This document shows positions 1 to 6,002 of a DNA stretch of 8,254 nt, one piece after another (positions within the stretch are counted from its first letter, which is position 1; each line of letters opens with the position of its first letter). The notes beneath the pieces were generated by a model, which was not told the origin of the DNA, ran no database searches, and saw only the letters and a list, made by a program, of their open reading frames with translations. The position numbers and the translations under genes are program-made. Where the stretch lies: assembly GCA_938030915.1 (NCBI GenBank), contig CALHIO010000057.1:1-8254 (forward strand), written 5' to 3'. Source of the DNA: an uncultured Gemmatimonadota bacterium (GTDB taxonomy: Bacteria > Gemmatimonadota > Gemmatimonadetes > Longimicrobiales > Gaopeijiaceae).

Positions 1-880
1 GGTCCGCGTCGATGACGGTACCGTCTGAGAGTTCGACGCCCTCAGTGCGCCCGTTCTCATACCGCACGCGAGCCACCGGGGAGTTCAGGCGAATCGTACC
101 CCCGAAACTTTCGAAGGCCTGCGCCAGGACCTGGGTGAAGCCTCCGTTGCCGCCCTTGTGGAAGCCCCAGTGGCCGGGCTCACCGTCGTACTCACCCAAC
201 TTGTGAAAGAGCCAGACGAGACCGGACTCGCGGTCACGAACACTGCATCGGCTTCCAATGATGCCACTCGACGCGTACAGCGACTTCACGAGCTCGTGCT
301 CGAAGTACTCGTCGAGGATCTGCGCCGCGGACATCGTTCGGAACATCTCGAACATCGTCCGGACCTCAGGGTCGAGCTCGTCGTACCACCCCTTGAGCTC
401 GGCCAGGGCCGCGATTTCGGCAGGATCGTCACTCCGGCTGTTCGGAGGAATCCGGTCCATCCATGGTTTCAACGCGCGAACCAGCCGCGCGATCATGTGA
501 TCCAGGTCGCGGGCGGCCTCCGCATCCGCCGGCGAATGCCGGGCGATCTCGTGGTAGTTCGCGTCCGAGTCCGGGCCCAGCAGCAGATACTCGCCATCGA
601 GTCCGGGCTGGAAGGTGTTCACCAGTGGCAGCACCATCATGCCATGCTTCACCAGGTCGAGGTCCTGAACGATCTCGGGGCGCATCAGACTGATGGCGTA
701 GGAGAAGGTGGTGAAGTGAAAACCAGGCACCAGCTCCTCGGTGATGGTCGCGCCGCCCACGAGATGGCGCTGCTCCAGCAGGAGCGTGTCCAGGCCGGCT
801 TTCGCCAGGTAACACGCATTGACCAGTCCGTTGTGGCCCGCGCCGACGACGATCGCGTCGTACCGCCGAGCGTCACTCAT
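1..880 (-). CDS. FAD-dependent oxidoreductase, phytoene desaturase/PYROXD2-like (3' end outside the window)
   Basis: This is the first 293 codons of a flavoprotein; the frame stays open to the left edge, so the C-terminal part is missing. The N-terminus reads as a Rossmann FAD-binding motif, G13-A-G15-H-N-G18 after a hydrophobic beta strand (AIVV), with the ribose-binding acidic residue at E36 in LLLEQR and a following GG (42-43). Around residues 237-262 the segment GHWGFHKGGNGGFTQVLAQA resembles the loop found in COG1233 phytoene-desaturase-like and PYROXD2-type proteins. The family uses FAD for dehydrogenation or oxidation; the substrate is not deducible here. There is no signal peptide, so it is probably cytoplasmic. 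The start is set by a GAGGAGG site 6 nt upstream, and the ATG lies inside the end of the GcvT-like gene (ATGAGTGA, 8-nt overlap), implying translational coupling. A carotenoid desaturase is possible but less likely, because no crtB-like gene is seen and the neighbour is a one-carbon-transfer protein. Confidence 0.88.
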   Translation of the reverse strand, partial: MSDARRYDAIVVGAGHNGLVNACYLAKAGLDTLLLEQRHLVGGATITEELVPGFHFTTFSYAISLMRPEIVQDLDLVKHGMMVLPLVNTFQPGLDGEYLLLGPDSDANYHEIARHSPADAEAARDLDHMIARLVRALKPWMDRIPPNSRSDDPAEIAALAELKGWYDELDPEVRTMFEMFRTMSAAQILDEYFEHELVKSLYASSGIIGSRCSVRDRESGLVWLFHKLGEYDGEPGHWGFHKGGNGGFTQVLAQAFESFGGTIRLNSPVARVRYENGRTEGVELSDGTVIDAD

Positions 881-2114
881 CCCCGGCCTCCTCATTCATC
901 GCCGCCGACTTTCGGGCAGGGTTGTAGAACGGCATGCGGGCCACTCGGGCGAGGACATTCTGCGGGCGTCGGACAACCGTAACCTCCAGATCGACCTCCG
1001 AACCCGGTTTCGCGAGATCAAAGGGAAGCTTCGCGATCGCGAGGGGCGTCCGCAGGAGAGAGGAGGTCGTGAAGCTGCTGGCATATCCGGCGTAGTCCCA
1101 TTCCGTCGTTCCGCGCCGGTACACGCTCATCGTCGACTCGGAGTACACCTCGTGCCGGGGCGGAACGACCCCGGCCGAGGTGTAGACGCGCTCGTAGTCG
1201 TGCCAGTCGACGGCCAGACCGACCGTGGTCCAGCGGCTCGTCCGATCTCGAAGCTCGGACTCGATGGCGGCGCGCCCCACGAAGTCCCGATCGTCTTCGC
1301 CGAGCTTCCGGAACATCCACGACCAACCAAGCTCGACGGGTGTCTCACGTTGCTCGTCGACCCAAGCGAACCGAGCGGAGTGGAAGTCGGCACCCATGAG
1401 AAGAAGCCCCGCCTCGATCCGGGCCATCTTCAGCGCCGTCGTTCCGATCGGGATGATGTTATGCCCGTGTCCAGCGTGCATGAGTGCGTCCCACACCACG
1501 CACGCGTCCTCTGCGCGAATCCAGAGTTCGTACCCGAGGTCTCCTGTGTACCCGGTCCGTGAGATCATGACCGGCCGCTGTTCGATGATTGCGCAGGTCG
1601 CCCCGAAATAACTCAGCGGCGTCGCCGCGTCGGTGAGCTGACGGATGACCTCGTGAGCATGTGGCCCCTGCAGCGCGAGGATGCCGAACGCACGGGAGAC
1701 GTCCTCGATCTCGACATCCACGCCCATCTCCCGAGCCACGCTCCGGAAGTACCGCAGCGTGGGCTCGGCCGCCGTCAGCCAGTACTCTCCCTCGTCCACC
1801 TGCATGACGACCCCGTCCTGAAGCACGAAGCCGCGCTCGTCGCACCAGCATGTGTACTGGGCCCGGCCGAGCGGGCACCCGGCAATGTCCCGGGCGAGGA
1901 CACGTCCGAGGAACCGGGCAGCGTCGTGGCCCGAAACGCGGTACTTGAAGAGGGGCGTCGTATCGAGCAACGAGACCGAATTGCGGATCGCGTAGTACTC
2001 GGCACTCAGCGAATACTGATATTGGGGCGCGACCAGATAGCCGGCCCAGTGTTTCCACAGTCCAGCCTCGTTTCGGGCCTCGACTCGAGGGTGAAACGGG
2101 GTAGTGAGGGGCAT
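873..2114 (-). CDS. GcvT-family aminomethyltransferase-like protein
   Basis: A 413-residue protein of the glycine cleavage T-protein/DmdA/sarcosine dehydrogenase C-domain superfamily, which binds folate and accepts or donates a one-carbon unit. The N-terminal folate-binding domain spans roughly residues 35-270. It includes SRTGYTGDLGYELW (185-198), matching the RTGYTGExGxE signature, and IPIGTTALKMARIEAGL (221-237), matching the PxGLxARDxLRLEAG signature. The C-terminal GCV_T_C barrel spans about 285-395. Where glycine-cleavage T proteins have GGxxDD, this one has GFVLQD, keeping a single Asp (D100). No gcvH or gcvP is nearby, so it is probably not the glycine cleavage T protein; a demethylase or methyltransferase acting with the overlapping flavoprotein fits better. 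The ATG at 2114 has no recognisable Shine-Dalgarno, and no upstream in-frame start was seen before 2190, so initiation may be leaderless or weak. The exact substrate is unknown. Confidence 0.88.
   Translation of the reverse strand: MPLTTPFHPRVEARNEAGLWKHWAGYLVAPQYQYSLSAEYYAIRNSVSLLDTTPLFKYRVSGHDAARFLGRVLARDIAGCPLGRAQYTCWCDERGFVLQDGVVMQVDEGEYWLTAAEPTLRYFRSVAREMGVDVEIEDVSRAFGILALQGPHAHEVIRQLTDAATPLSYFGATCAIIEQRPVMISRTGYTGDLGYELWIRAEDACVVWDALMHAGHGHNIIPIGTTALKMARIEAGLLLMGADFHSARFAWVDEQRETPVELGWSWMFRKLGEDDRDFVGRAAIESELRDRTSRWTTVGLAVDWHDYERVYTSAGVVPPRHEVYSESTMSVYRRGTTEWDYAGYASSFTTSSLLRTPLAIAKLPFDLAKPGSEVDLEVTVVRRPQNVLARVARMPFYNPARKSAAMNEEAGDE
887..893 (-). promoter_or_regulatory. Ribosome binding site of the FAD oxidoreductase gene
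   Basis: On the minus strand GAGGAGG lies 6 nt before the ATG at 880, inside the last codons of the upstream GcvT-like gene. It is the clearest Shine-Dalgarno site in the window and fixes the oxidoreductase start despite the overlap. Confidence 0.75.
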
Positions 2115-2206
2115 GCGTGCCGGCGCGTTCGAGGGCGTTCCCGGAGGGCGTTGCCAAGGTACGCAGGCCGGGCGATGACGCCATGGTCCCGTGCTCCGAA
2201 AAACGC

Positions 2207-2235
2207 TTGATCCGACAGGCGTTCGGACCTACAGT
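2207..2235 (+). promoter_or_regulatory. Sigma70-like promoter of the diheme peroxidase gene
   Basis: TTGATC (2207-2212) and TACAGT (2230-2235) are separated by exactly 17 nt, each matching four of six consensus bases, with a short A-rich run just upstream (2199-2203). Transcription would start near 2242 and leave about 48 nt of leader before the ATG at 2290. The site lies in the 175-nt divergent region 2115-2289. I found no convincing promoter in that region for the leftward GcvT-like gene. Prediction by eye only. Confidence 0.4.
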
Positions 2236-2289
2236 CCCGAGGTACGCACAACCGCCCGATGTCGGGGCACGAAGAGGGTTCTCCGCAGC

Positions 2290-3756
2290 ATGTTCCGCTC
2301 GTTCGCCGTCCGGCCCAGTGCACGGGGTGCATGGGTCTCGCTCGTCCTTGCCGCATCCGGCATCTGGTTGGCTGCCTGCTCCGACGAACCCGTGGTTCCG
2401 CTCATCGAGGAGATCGAGGACACGTCCGGCCTAGCGATCGACCAGGAACTCCAGCTGCAGCTTTCCCTCATGGGAATCGACGGCCGTATCGAGGAGCGCT
2501 TTACCGCGATGCTCGGTCGGGAGATCGATCAGGCACTGGCGGAGACGGGGCGCCTGCTCTTCTTCGACCCGATCCTCTCGATCACTCAGGACAACAGCTG
2601 CTCGGGGTGTCACGGGCCGAATGTCAGCTTCAACGACTCGAAATCGATCTCGATCGGGATCCAGAACAACGGGGTCGTCGGCCCAGGTCGCGATGGCCCA
2701 TTCAACTTGCGGCGTGCCCCGACGATCATCAACGCGGCCTTTTATCCCAATCTGATGTGGGACGGACGGTTCGCCGCAGAGTCACTCGATGGGTTCGACA
2801 ACTCTCAGGGCTTCCGCCTTCCGCAGCCTGAGGGGTACAGCCTGTCAGATCTGGACCACCTCCTCATGGCCCAGGCGTTCACGCCGGTCACGGACAAGAT
2901 CGAGATGGCCGGATTCGACTTTAAGGGTGACAACGATGCCATCCGCTCGGAGATCGCGAGTCGAGTCGATCAGGTCTCCGAATACCGTACCCGGTTCGCC
3001 GAGAGCTTCCCGGAGGTCGCCGCCGGGGGCCCGGTGAGATATGAGCATATCGCTCGTGCGATCGCCGAATTCGAATTCACGCTGATCCGGGCGGACGCAC
3101 CGCTCGACCAGTACGCGCGCGGTGACACGGCAGCGATGACGCCCCCGGAAAAAAGGGGGGCCCTCCTGTTCTTCCGTGATCCCGCTGCCTGCTTCGAGTG
3201 CCACATCACCCTCGGATACGCGAACCAGATGTTCAGCGACTTCGAGTCACACGCGATCGGTGTCCCGCAGATCGCGCCCTCCGAGACCAATGCGGTCTTC
3301 GACGGGCCAGGCTACGATGAAGACTTCGGACGCGAGCGCAGCACGGGTGACACGGGTGACCGGTACAAGTTCCGATCGACGCCGCTCCGAAACGTGGCGT
3401 ACCAGCCGACCTTCATGCACAACGGTGCCTTTGTCTGTCTGGACAATTCGATTCGGCATCACCTCGAGATGCGCGAGTCTCTCGAGAGCTTCTCGGGAGA
3501 GCACCTCGAATATCGACTACGGGCAAAGCGGGGTCCGGACGAAGACATGATTCAGCTGGCTCACGAACTGGCGAGAATCCCGCGGGGTCGCCTGACGCTC
3601 GATCAGTTCGAAGACCTGGTCGCCTTTGTCGAGATCTCTCTCTCCGACCCCGATGCCCATCCGGACGCACTGCGGTATCTCATTCCGGCCTCGGTCCCGA
3701 GCGGGCTTCCCGTGCACGACTTCGACTACGACGCACCGCCACGGGAATGCCGCTGA
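2290..3756 (+). CDS. Diheme cytochrome c peroxidase/MauG-family lipoprotein
   Basis: The 488-residue protein begins with a short basic N-region, a hydrophobic stretch and a lipobox LAAC with the lipidated Cys at residue 30, so it should be a periplasm-facing lipoprotein. Two c-type heme sites are visible: C104-SG-C107-H108 and C301-FE-C304-H305. Other family signatures are RRAPTIINAAFYPNLMWDGRF (W157) after the first heme, EKRGALLFF before the second, and TPLRNVAYQPTFMHNG (about 368-379) in the C-terminal half. Relatives reduce hydrogen peroxide with electrons from a small cytochrome, or oxidise protein or small-molecule substrates as MauG does; which applies is not decidable here. The sixth ligand of the second heme is unclear, since the region after MHNG reads SIRHHLEM. 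The frame extends upstream to a GTG at 2191, but that would bury the signal peptide and precede the predicted promoter; AGAGGG (2273-2278) sits 11 nt before the ATG at 2290. It is a single-gene unit, divergent on its left and convergent on its right. Confidence 0.92.
   Translation: MFRSFAVRPSARGAWVSLVLAASGIWLAACSDEPVVPLIEEIEDTSGLAIDQELQLQLSLMGIDGRIEERFTAMLGREIDQALAETGRLLFFDPILSITQDNSCSGCHGPNVSFNDSKSISIGIQNNGVVGPGRDGPFNLRRAPTIINAAFYPNLMWDGRFAAESLDGFDNSQGFRLPQPEGYSLSDLDHLLMAQAFTPVTDKIEMAGFDFKGDNDAIRSEIASRVDQVSEYRTRFAESFPEVAAGGPVRYEHIARAIAEFEFTLIRADAPLDQYARGDTAAMTPPEKRGALLFFRDPAACFECHITLGYANQMFSDFESHAIGVPQIAPSETNAVFDGPGYDEDFGRERSTGDTGDRYKFRSTPLRNVAYQPTFMHNGAFVCLDNSIRHHLEMRESLESFSGEHLEYRLRAKRGPDEDMIQLAHELARIPRGRLTLDQFEDLVAFVEISLSDPDAHPDALRYLIPASVPSGLPVHDFDYDAPPRECR
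3141..3161 (+). other. Homopolymer-rich hairpin inside the peroxidase gene
   Basis: GCCCCC (3141-3146) can pair perfectly with GGGGGGC (3155-3161), leaving a loop that contains an A6 run; A6 is followed directly by G6. It encodes the conserved PEKRGA stretch in frame. It is a plausible mutation or slippage hotspot, with no sign that it is regulatory. Confidence 0.4.
3343..3360 (+). repeat. Tandem 9-bp duplication (ACGGGTGAC x2)
   Basis: Two perfect adjacent copies of ACGGGTGAC encode TGD-TGD in frame in the diheme peroxidase, just before the RYKFRSTPLRNV motif. It looks like a small in-frame slippage duplication in a surface loop. Confidence 0.6.
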
Positions 3757-3764
3757 GCGCACAC

Positions 3765-3789
3765 GCGGTCGCCGAGGGTCGACAACCGC
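3765..3789. terminator. Possible hairpin between convergent genes
   Basis: The 40-nt gap between the convergent stop codons holds GCGGT (3765-3769) and its complement ACCGC (3785-3789), with a short CG/CG extension after a bulge. No T-run follows on either strand, so it is at best a weak or factor-assisted terminator. Its position is the main argument. Confidence 0.25.
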
Positions 3790-3796
3790 ATGTGAG

Positions 3797-4123
3797 TCAT
3801 TCTTCGGAGCCCCGAGCCTCCCACGTCTTCCTGAGAAAGTCGAAGGTGTAGAAGCCGGTCGAGTGCCCGTCACTCCAGACGAATTGGAGTGCGTAGCGGC
3901 CGACGTAGTGAATGGCCGTCGGATACACGTCCATCGGCACCTCGTTGGGTCTGAGGGTCCGGACACCGGTCATTTCATCGACGCAACCGGCGCAGGGACA
4001 CGCGAGCCGAAGCTCTCTCGGCACATACTCTGCGGCGACCCCATCCCCCCAGACGATGCGCAGGCGGGTCTCGTCCTCCGACGGCCCGATCTCTGTCGGG
4101 TGCGTGCGTGGATCTCGGGGCAT
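3797..4123 (-). CDS. DUF971 domain protein
   Basis: A 108-residue protein that is essentially one DUF971 domain (the region also found at the N-terminus of gamma-butyrobetaine hydroxylases). Visible signatures are LRIVWGDG (21-28), YVPRELRLACPCAGCVDE (33-50) with three Cys in CPCAGC (42-47), and the C-terminal WSDGHSTGFYTFDFLR (83-98). Single-domain DUF971 proteins are often found beside Mrp/ApbC Fe-S carrier genes and are suspected metal or Fe-S helpers; the clustered Cys fit, but the function is not established. The ATG overlaps the rdgB stop by one base (TGATG), so translation is probably coupled; no Shine-Dalgarno is obvious. It is the last gene of the leftward run. Confidence 0.88.
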   Translation of the reverse strand: MPRDPRTHPTEIGPSEDETRLRIVWGDGVAAEYVPRELRLACPCAGCVDEMTGVRTLRPNEVPMDVYPTAIHYVGRYALQFVWSDGHSTGFYTFDFLRKTWEARGSEE

Positions 4124-4764
4124 CAGCGTGTCTGATCCAGGAGATGTGCCGCAAGGGATCGGAATGCGGCACCACGGTGGCTGCGGGCATCCTTCTCCGA
4201 AGGCGTCATCTCGGCATACGTCCGACCCAACGCCTCATTGAAGACGTGAGGATCATACCCGAAACCGCCTGATCCTGCCGGTACGTCCACGATCCGTCCC
4301 GGCGCCTCACCACGGAAGAATACCGGTTCCGCGTCCGCGGACTCCAGCAGGGCGGCGACGCACACATACCGCGCGGTGCGATCTTCGGGCTGCACGCCGC
4401 GCAGTCTCTCGATCAAATGGCGATTGTTCGCGTCGTCCAGCGGCAGCCCGTCCAGATCCGCCGGCGCAGCACCCCCATCCGGCGCGAACCTCTTCGAGCG
4501 AACGCCGGGAGCACCTCCGAGTGCATCCACAGAGATCCCGGAATCATCAGCGACGGTCGCAAGCCCTGACCGTTCCGCGAAGTAGCGGGCCTTCGACAGT
4601 GCATTCTGCTCGAACGTGTCGAACGGCTCGAGTTCCTCCTCTTCCGACCGATAGGCCACGCCGGCGTCGTCGAGACCGAGCACCTCGAGATCGGGCACCT
4701 CCGCCAGGATGCGTCGGATCTCGCGCATCTTGCCGCTGCTCCGGGTCGCGATCAGAAGTTGCAC
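4123..4764 (-). CDS. rdgB: Non-canonical purine NTP pyrophosphatase (RdgB/HAM1 family)
   Basis: A 213-residue cytoplasmic enzyme that hydrolyses ITP, dITP and XTP to monophosphates and pyrophosphate, keeping deaminated purines out of DNA and RNA. The family motifs appear in order: ATRSSGKMREI (6-16) at the N-terminus, FEQNALSKARYFA (51-63), ADDSGISVDALGGAPGVRS (72-90) with the catalytic/metal Asp pair D73-D74, GSGGFGYDPHVF (164-175) and EKDARSHRGAA (190-200). Length is typical of the family (about 190-215). The usual TxNxGK has Ser for Asn here (S9), a modest departure. Start is a GTG one base after the rph stop (TGAcGTG); no strong Shine-Dalgarno is seen, so reinitiation after rph is likely. 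The rph-rdgB adjacency is common in bacteria and supports both calls. Confidence 0.95.
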   Translation of the reverse strand: MQLLIATRSSGKMREIRRILAEVPDLEVLGLDDAGVAYRSEEEELEPFDTFEQNALSKARYFAERSGLATVADDSGISVDALGGAPGVRSKRFAPDGGAAPADLDGLPLDDANNRHLIERLRGVQPEDRTARYVCVAALLESADAEPVFFRGEAPGRIVDVPAGSGGFGYDPHVFNEALGRTYAEMTPSEKDARSHRGAAFRSLAAHLLDQTR

Positions 4765-4765
4765 G

Positions 4766-5485
4766 TCAGCGTCCGGAGAGGGCGCGCGCCTGGGCGGCCA
4801 GAAGCGTCTCGATTCCCGCCATCCCGAGGTCGATCATCTGATCGAGATCCCGGCGGGGAAACGGATCACCCTCCGCGGTTCCCTGCACCTCGACCAGTCC
4901 CCCGCTCTCCGTGGCGACAAGATTCATGTCGACCTGTGCGCTGGAGTCCTCGCGGTAGTCGAGGTCGAGACAGGGCAGCCCATCGACGATCCCCACGCTG
5001 ACGGCCGCAACCTTCTCTCGGACGGGGGAACGCTCCACCAGGCCCTCGTGCATCATCCAGCGGGTCGCCAGCTCCAGGGCGACGCATGCACCCGTGATGG
5101 CGGCCGTCCGCGTCCCTCCGTCCGCCTGCAGCACGTCACAGTCGACCGTAATCGTGTGCTGACCCATCGCGCGCATGTCCGTCACAGAGCGGAGCGAGCG
5201 GCCGATCAGTCGCTGGATCTCCTGCGTGCGCCCCTTGGGGCCGTTCCGTTCTCTTCCGCTACGCGTGTGCGTAGCCCGCGGACGCATCGCGTATTCGGCG
5301 GTCACCCACCCTGCTCCACTCCGCTCGCGCCACGCCGGCACGCCTTCGGCGACGCTGGCCGTGCACAGGACGCGCGTGTTGCCAGTGGAAATGAGACATG
5401 AGCCCTCGGCATACGGCGAGGTACCCATCTCGATAAGAATCGGCCGCCCTTGATCGGGACGGCGTCCGTCGTGTCGCTCTGACAT
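4766..5485 (-). CDS. rph: Ribonuclease PH
   Basis: A 239-residue phosphorolytic 3'-5' exoribonuclease that trims tRNA 3' ends, releasing nucleoside diphosphates; it normally assembles as a hexamer. Sequence evidence: RHDGRRPDQGRPILIEMG (4-21), AEGSCLISTGNTRVLCTASV (26-45), the long core motif AEYAMRPRATHTRSGRERNG (63-82) continuing into PKGRTQEIQRLIGRSLR, and ADGGTRTAAITGA (121-133). The phosphate-binding Arg residues fall at R86 and R126, as in the characterised Aquifex enzyme, and the metal-binding Asp pair is at D180 and D186. The frame is open upstream to 5728, but those residues lie antiparallel-free inside the rfaE2 gene in another frame and are low-complexity Arg/Ser/Thr; the ATG at 5485 gives the normal family length. 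Only 13 nt separate it from the rfaE2 stop and no Shine-Dalgarno is visible there. Confidence 0.96.
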   Translation of the reverse strand: MSERHDGRRPDQGRPILIEMGTSPYAEGSCLISTGNTRVLCTASVAEGVPAWRERSGAGWVTAEYAMRPRATHTRSGRERNGPKGRTQEIQRLIGRSLRSVTDMRAMGQHTITVDCDVLQADGGTRTAAITGACVALELATRWMMHEGLVERSPVREKVAAVSVGIVDGLPCLDLDYREDSSAQVDMNLVATESGGLVEVQGTAEGDPFPRRDLDQMIDLGMAGIETLLAAQARALSGR

Positions 5486-5498
5486 GAGTGGGAGGGGG

Positions 5499-6002
5499 TC
5501 AGGAGGAGGAGTCGTCCGCGTTCGAGCGGATCCGTCGAACGAGGTCGGTCGTGGAGTACCCCTCCACGAAGGGAATGACTTCGACCCGGCCGCCGTGCGT
5601 CTCGACCGTGTCTCGCCCGACGACGCCGTCGAGATCGTAGTCTCCGCCCTTGACGAGGACGTCGGGAAGCAGCGCGTCGATGAGCGCCGCAGGCGTATCC
5701 TCGTCGAAGAGGCACACGTAGTCGACACACTCGAGGGCAGCGAGCACGAATGCCCGGTCCGCCTCCCGGACGAGAGGGCGCTCCGTGCCCTTGCCGAGAC
5801 GACGCGTCGATCGGTCGGTGTTCACGCCGACGACGAGAACGTCACCCAGGGCTCGCGCCGCGCTCAGGTATGTCGCATGCCCCCGGTGCATGAGGTCGAA
5901 CACTCCGTTCGTGAAGACGACCCGTTCCGTCCTGGGCCGGGACAGACGCCTCACCAGCTCGTCGCGGGTGACGAGCTTGTCCGGAGCCGTCCGAAGGCTC
6001 AC
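5499..6002 (-). CDS. rfaE2: D-glycero-beta-D-manno-heptose 1-phosphate adenylyltransferase, stand-alone RfaE2/HldE C-domain
   Basis: A 167-residue nucleotidyltransferase that joins ATP and heptose 1-phosphate to make ADP-heptose for the lipopolysaccharide inner core. It shows FTNGVFDLMHRGHATYL (30-46), with the HxGH catalytic motif at H39-R-G-H42, then VVGVNTD (57-63), DVLVKGGDYDLDGVVG (114-129) and the family-specific EGYSTTDLVRRI (147-158). The kinase half of the fused E. coli HldE is absent, so a separate RfaE1 kinase is expected elsewhere in the genome. Start is a GTG overlapping the stop of the HemC-like gene by 4 nt (GTGA), with GGAGG 4 nt upstream; coupling is likely. Glycerol-3-phosphate cytidylyltransferase-like relatives share HxGH, but the LVKGGDY and GYSTT motifs favour RfaE2. 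Confidence 0.93.
   Translation of the reverse strand: MSLRTAPDKLVTRDELVRRLSRPRTERVVFTNGVFDLMHRGHATYLSAARALGDVLVVGVNTDRSTRRLGKGTERPLVREADRAFVLAALECVDYVCLFDEDTPAALIDALLPDVLVKGGDYDLDGVVGRDTVETHGGRVEVIPFVEGYSTTDLVRRIRSNADDSSS

Noticed and set aside
158..982. Long plus-strand open frame of 274 codons
   Set aside because: It lies antisense to the flavoprotein gene, and its translation is rich in Arg, His and Val with no recognisable motif; it is a high-GC shadow frame.
819..1562. Plus-strand open frame of 247 codons
   Set aside because: It is antisense to the GcvT-like gene, whose family motifs are clear; this frame shows none.
2129..2157. TTGGCA on the minus strand as a -35 box for the GcvT-like gene
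   Set aside because: At a 17-nt spacing the -10 position reads CCTCGA, which has almost no match to the consensus.
1459..2184. Minus-strand open frame of 241 codons overlapping the GcvT-like gene
   Set aside because: It is an alternative frame of the same DNA, Arg-rich and without domain signatures.
2191..2289. N-terminal extension of the diheme peroxidase from a GTG
   Set aside because: It would place 33 residues ahead of a clear lipoprotein signal peptide and would start upstream of the predicted promoter.
3066..3077. GAATTCGAATTC palindromic repeat
   Set aside because: It encodes the conserved-looking AEFEFT stretch of the peroxidase and is explained by coding sequence.
4709..5401. Plus-strand open frame of 230 codons
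   Set aside because: It is antisense to rph and the start of rdgB, both strongly supported.
5486..5728. N-terminal extension of RNase PH
   Set aside because: The extra 81 codons overlap rfaE2 in another frame and are low-complexity; starting at 5485 gives the normal RNase PH length and N-terminus.
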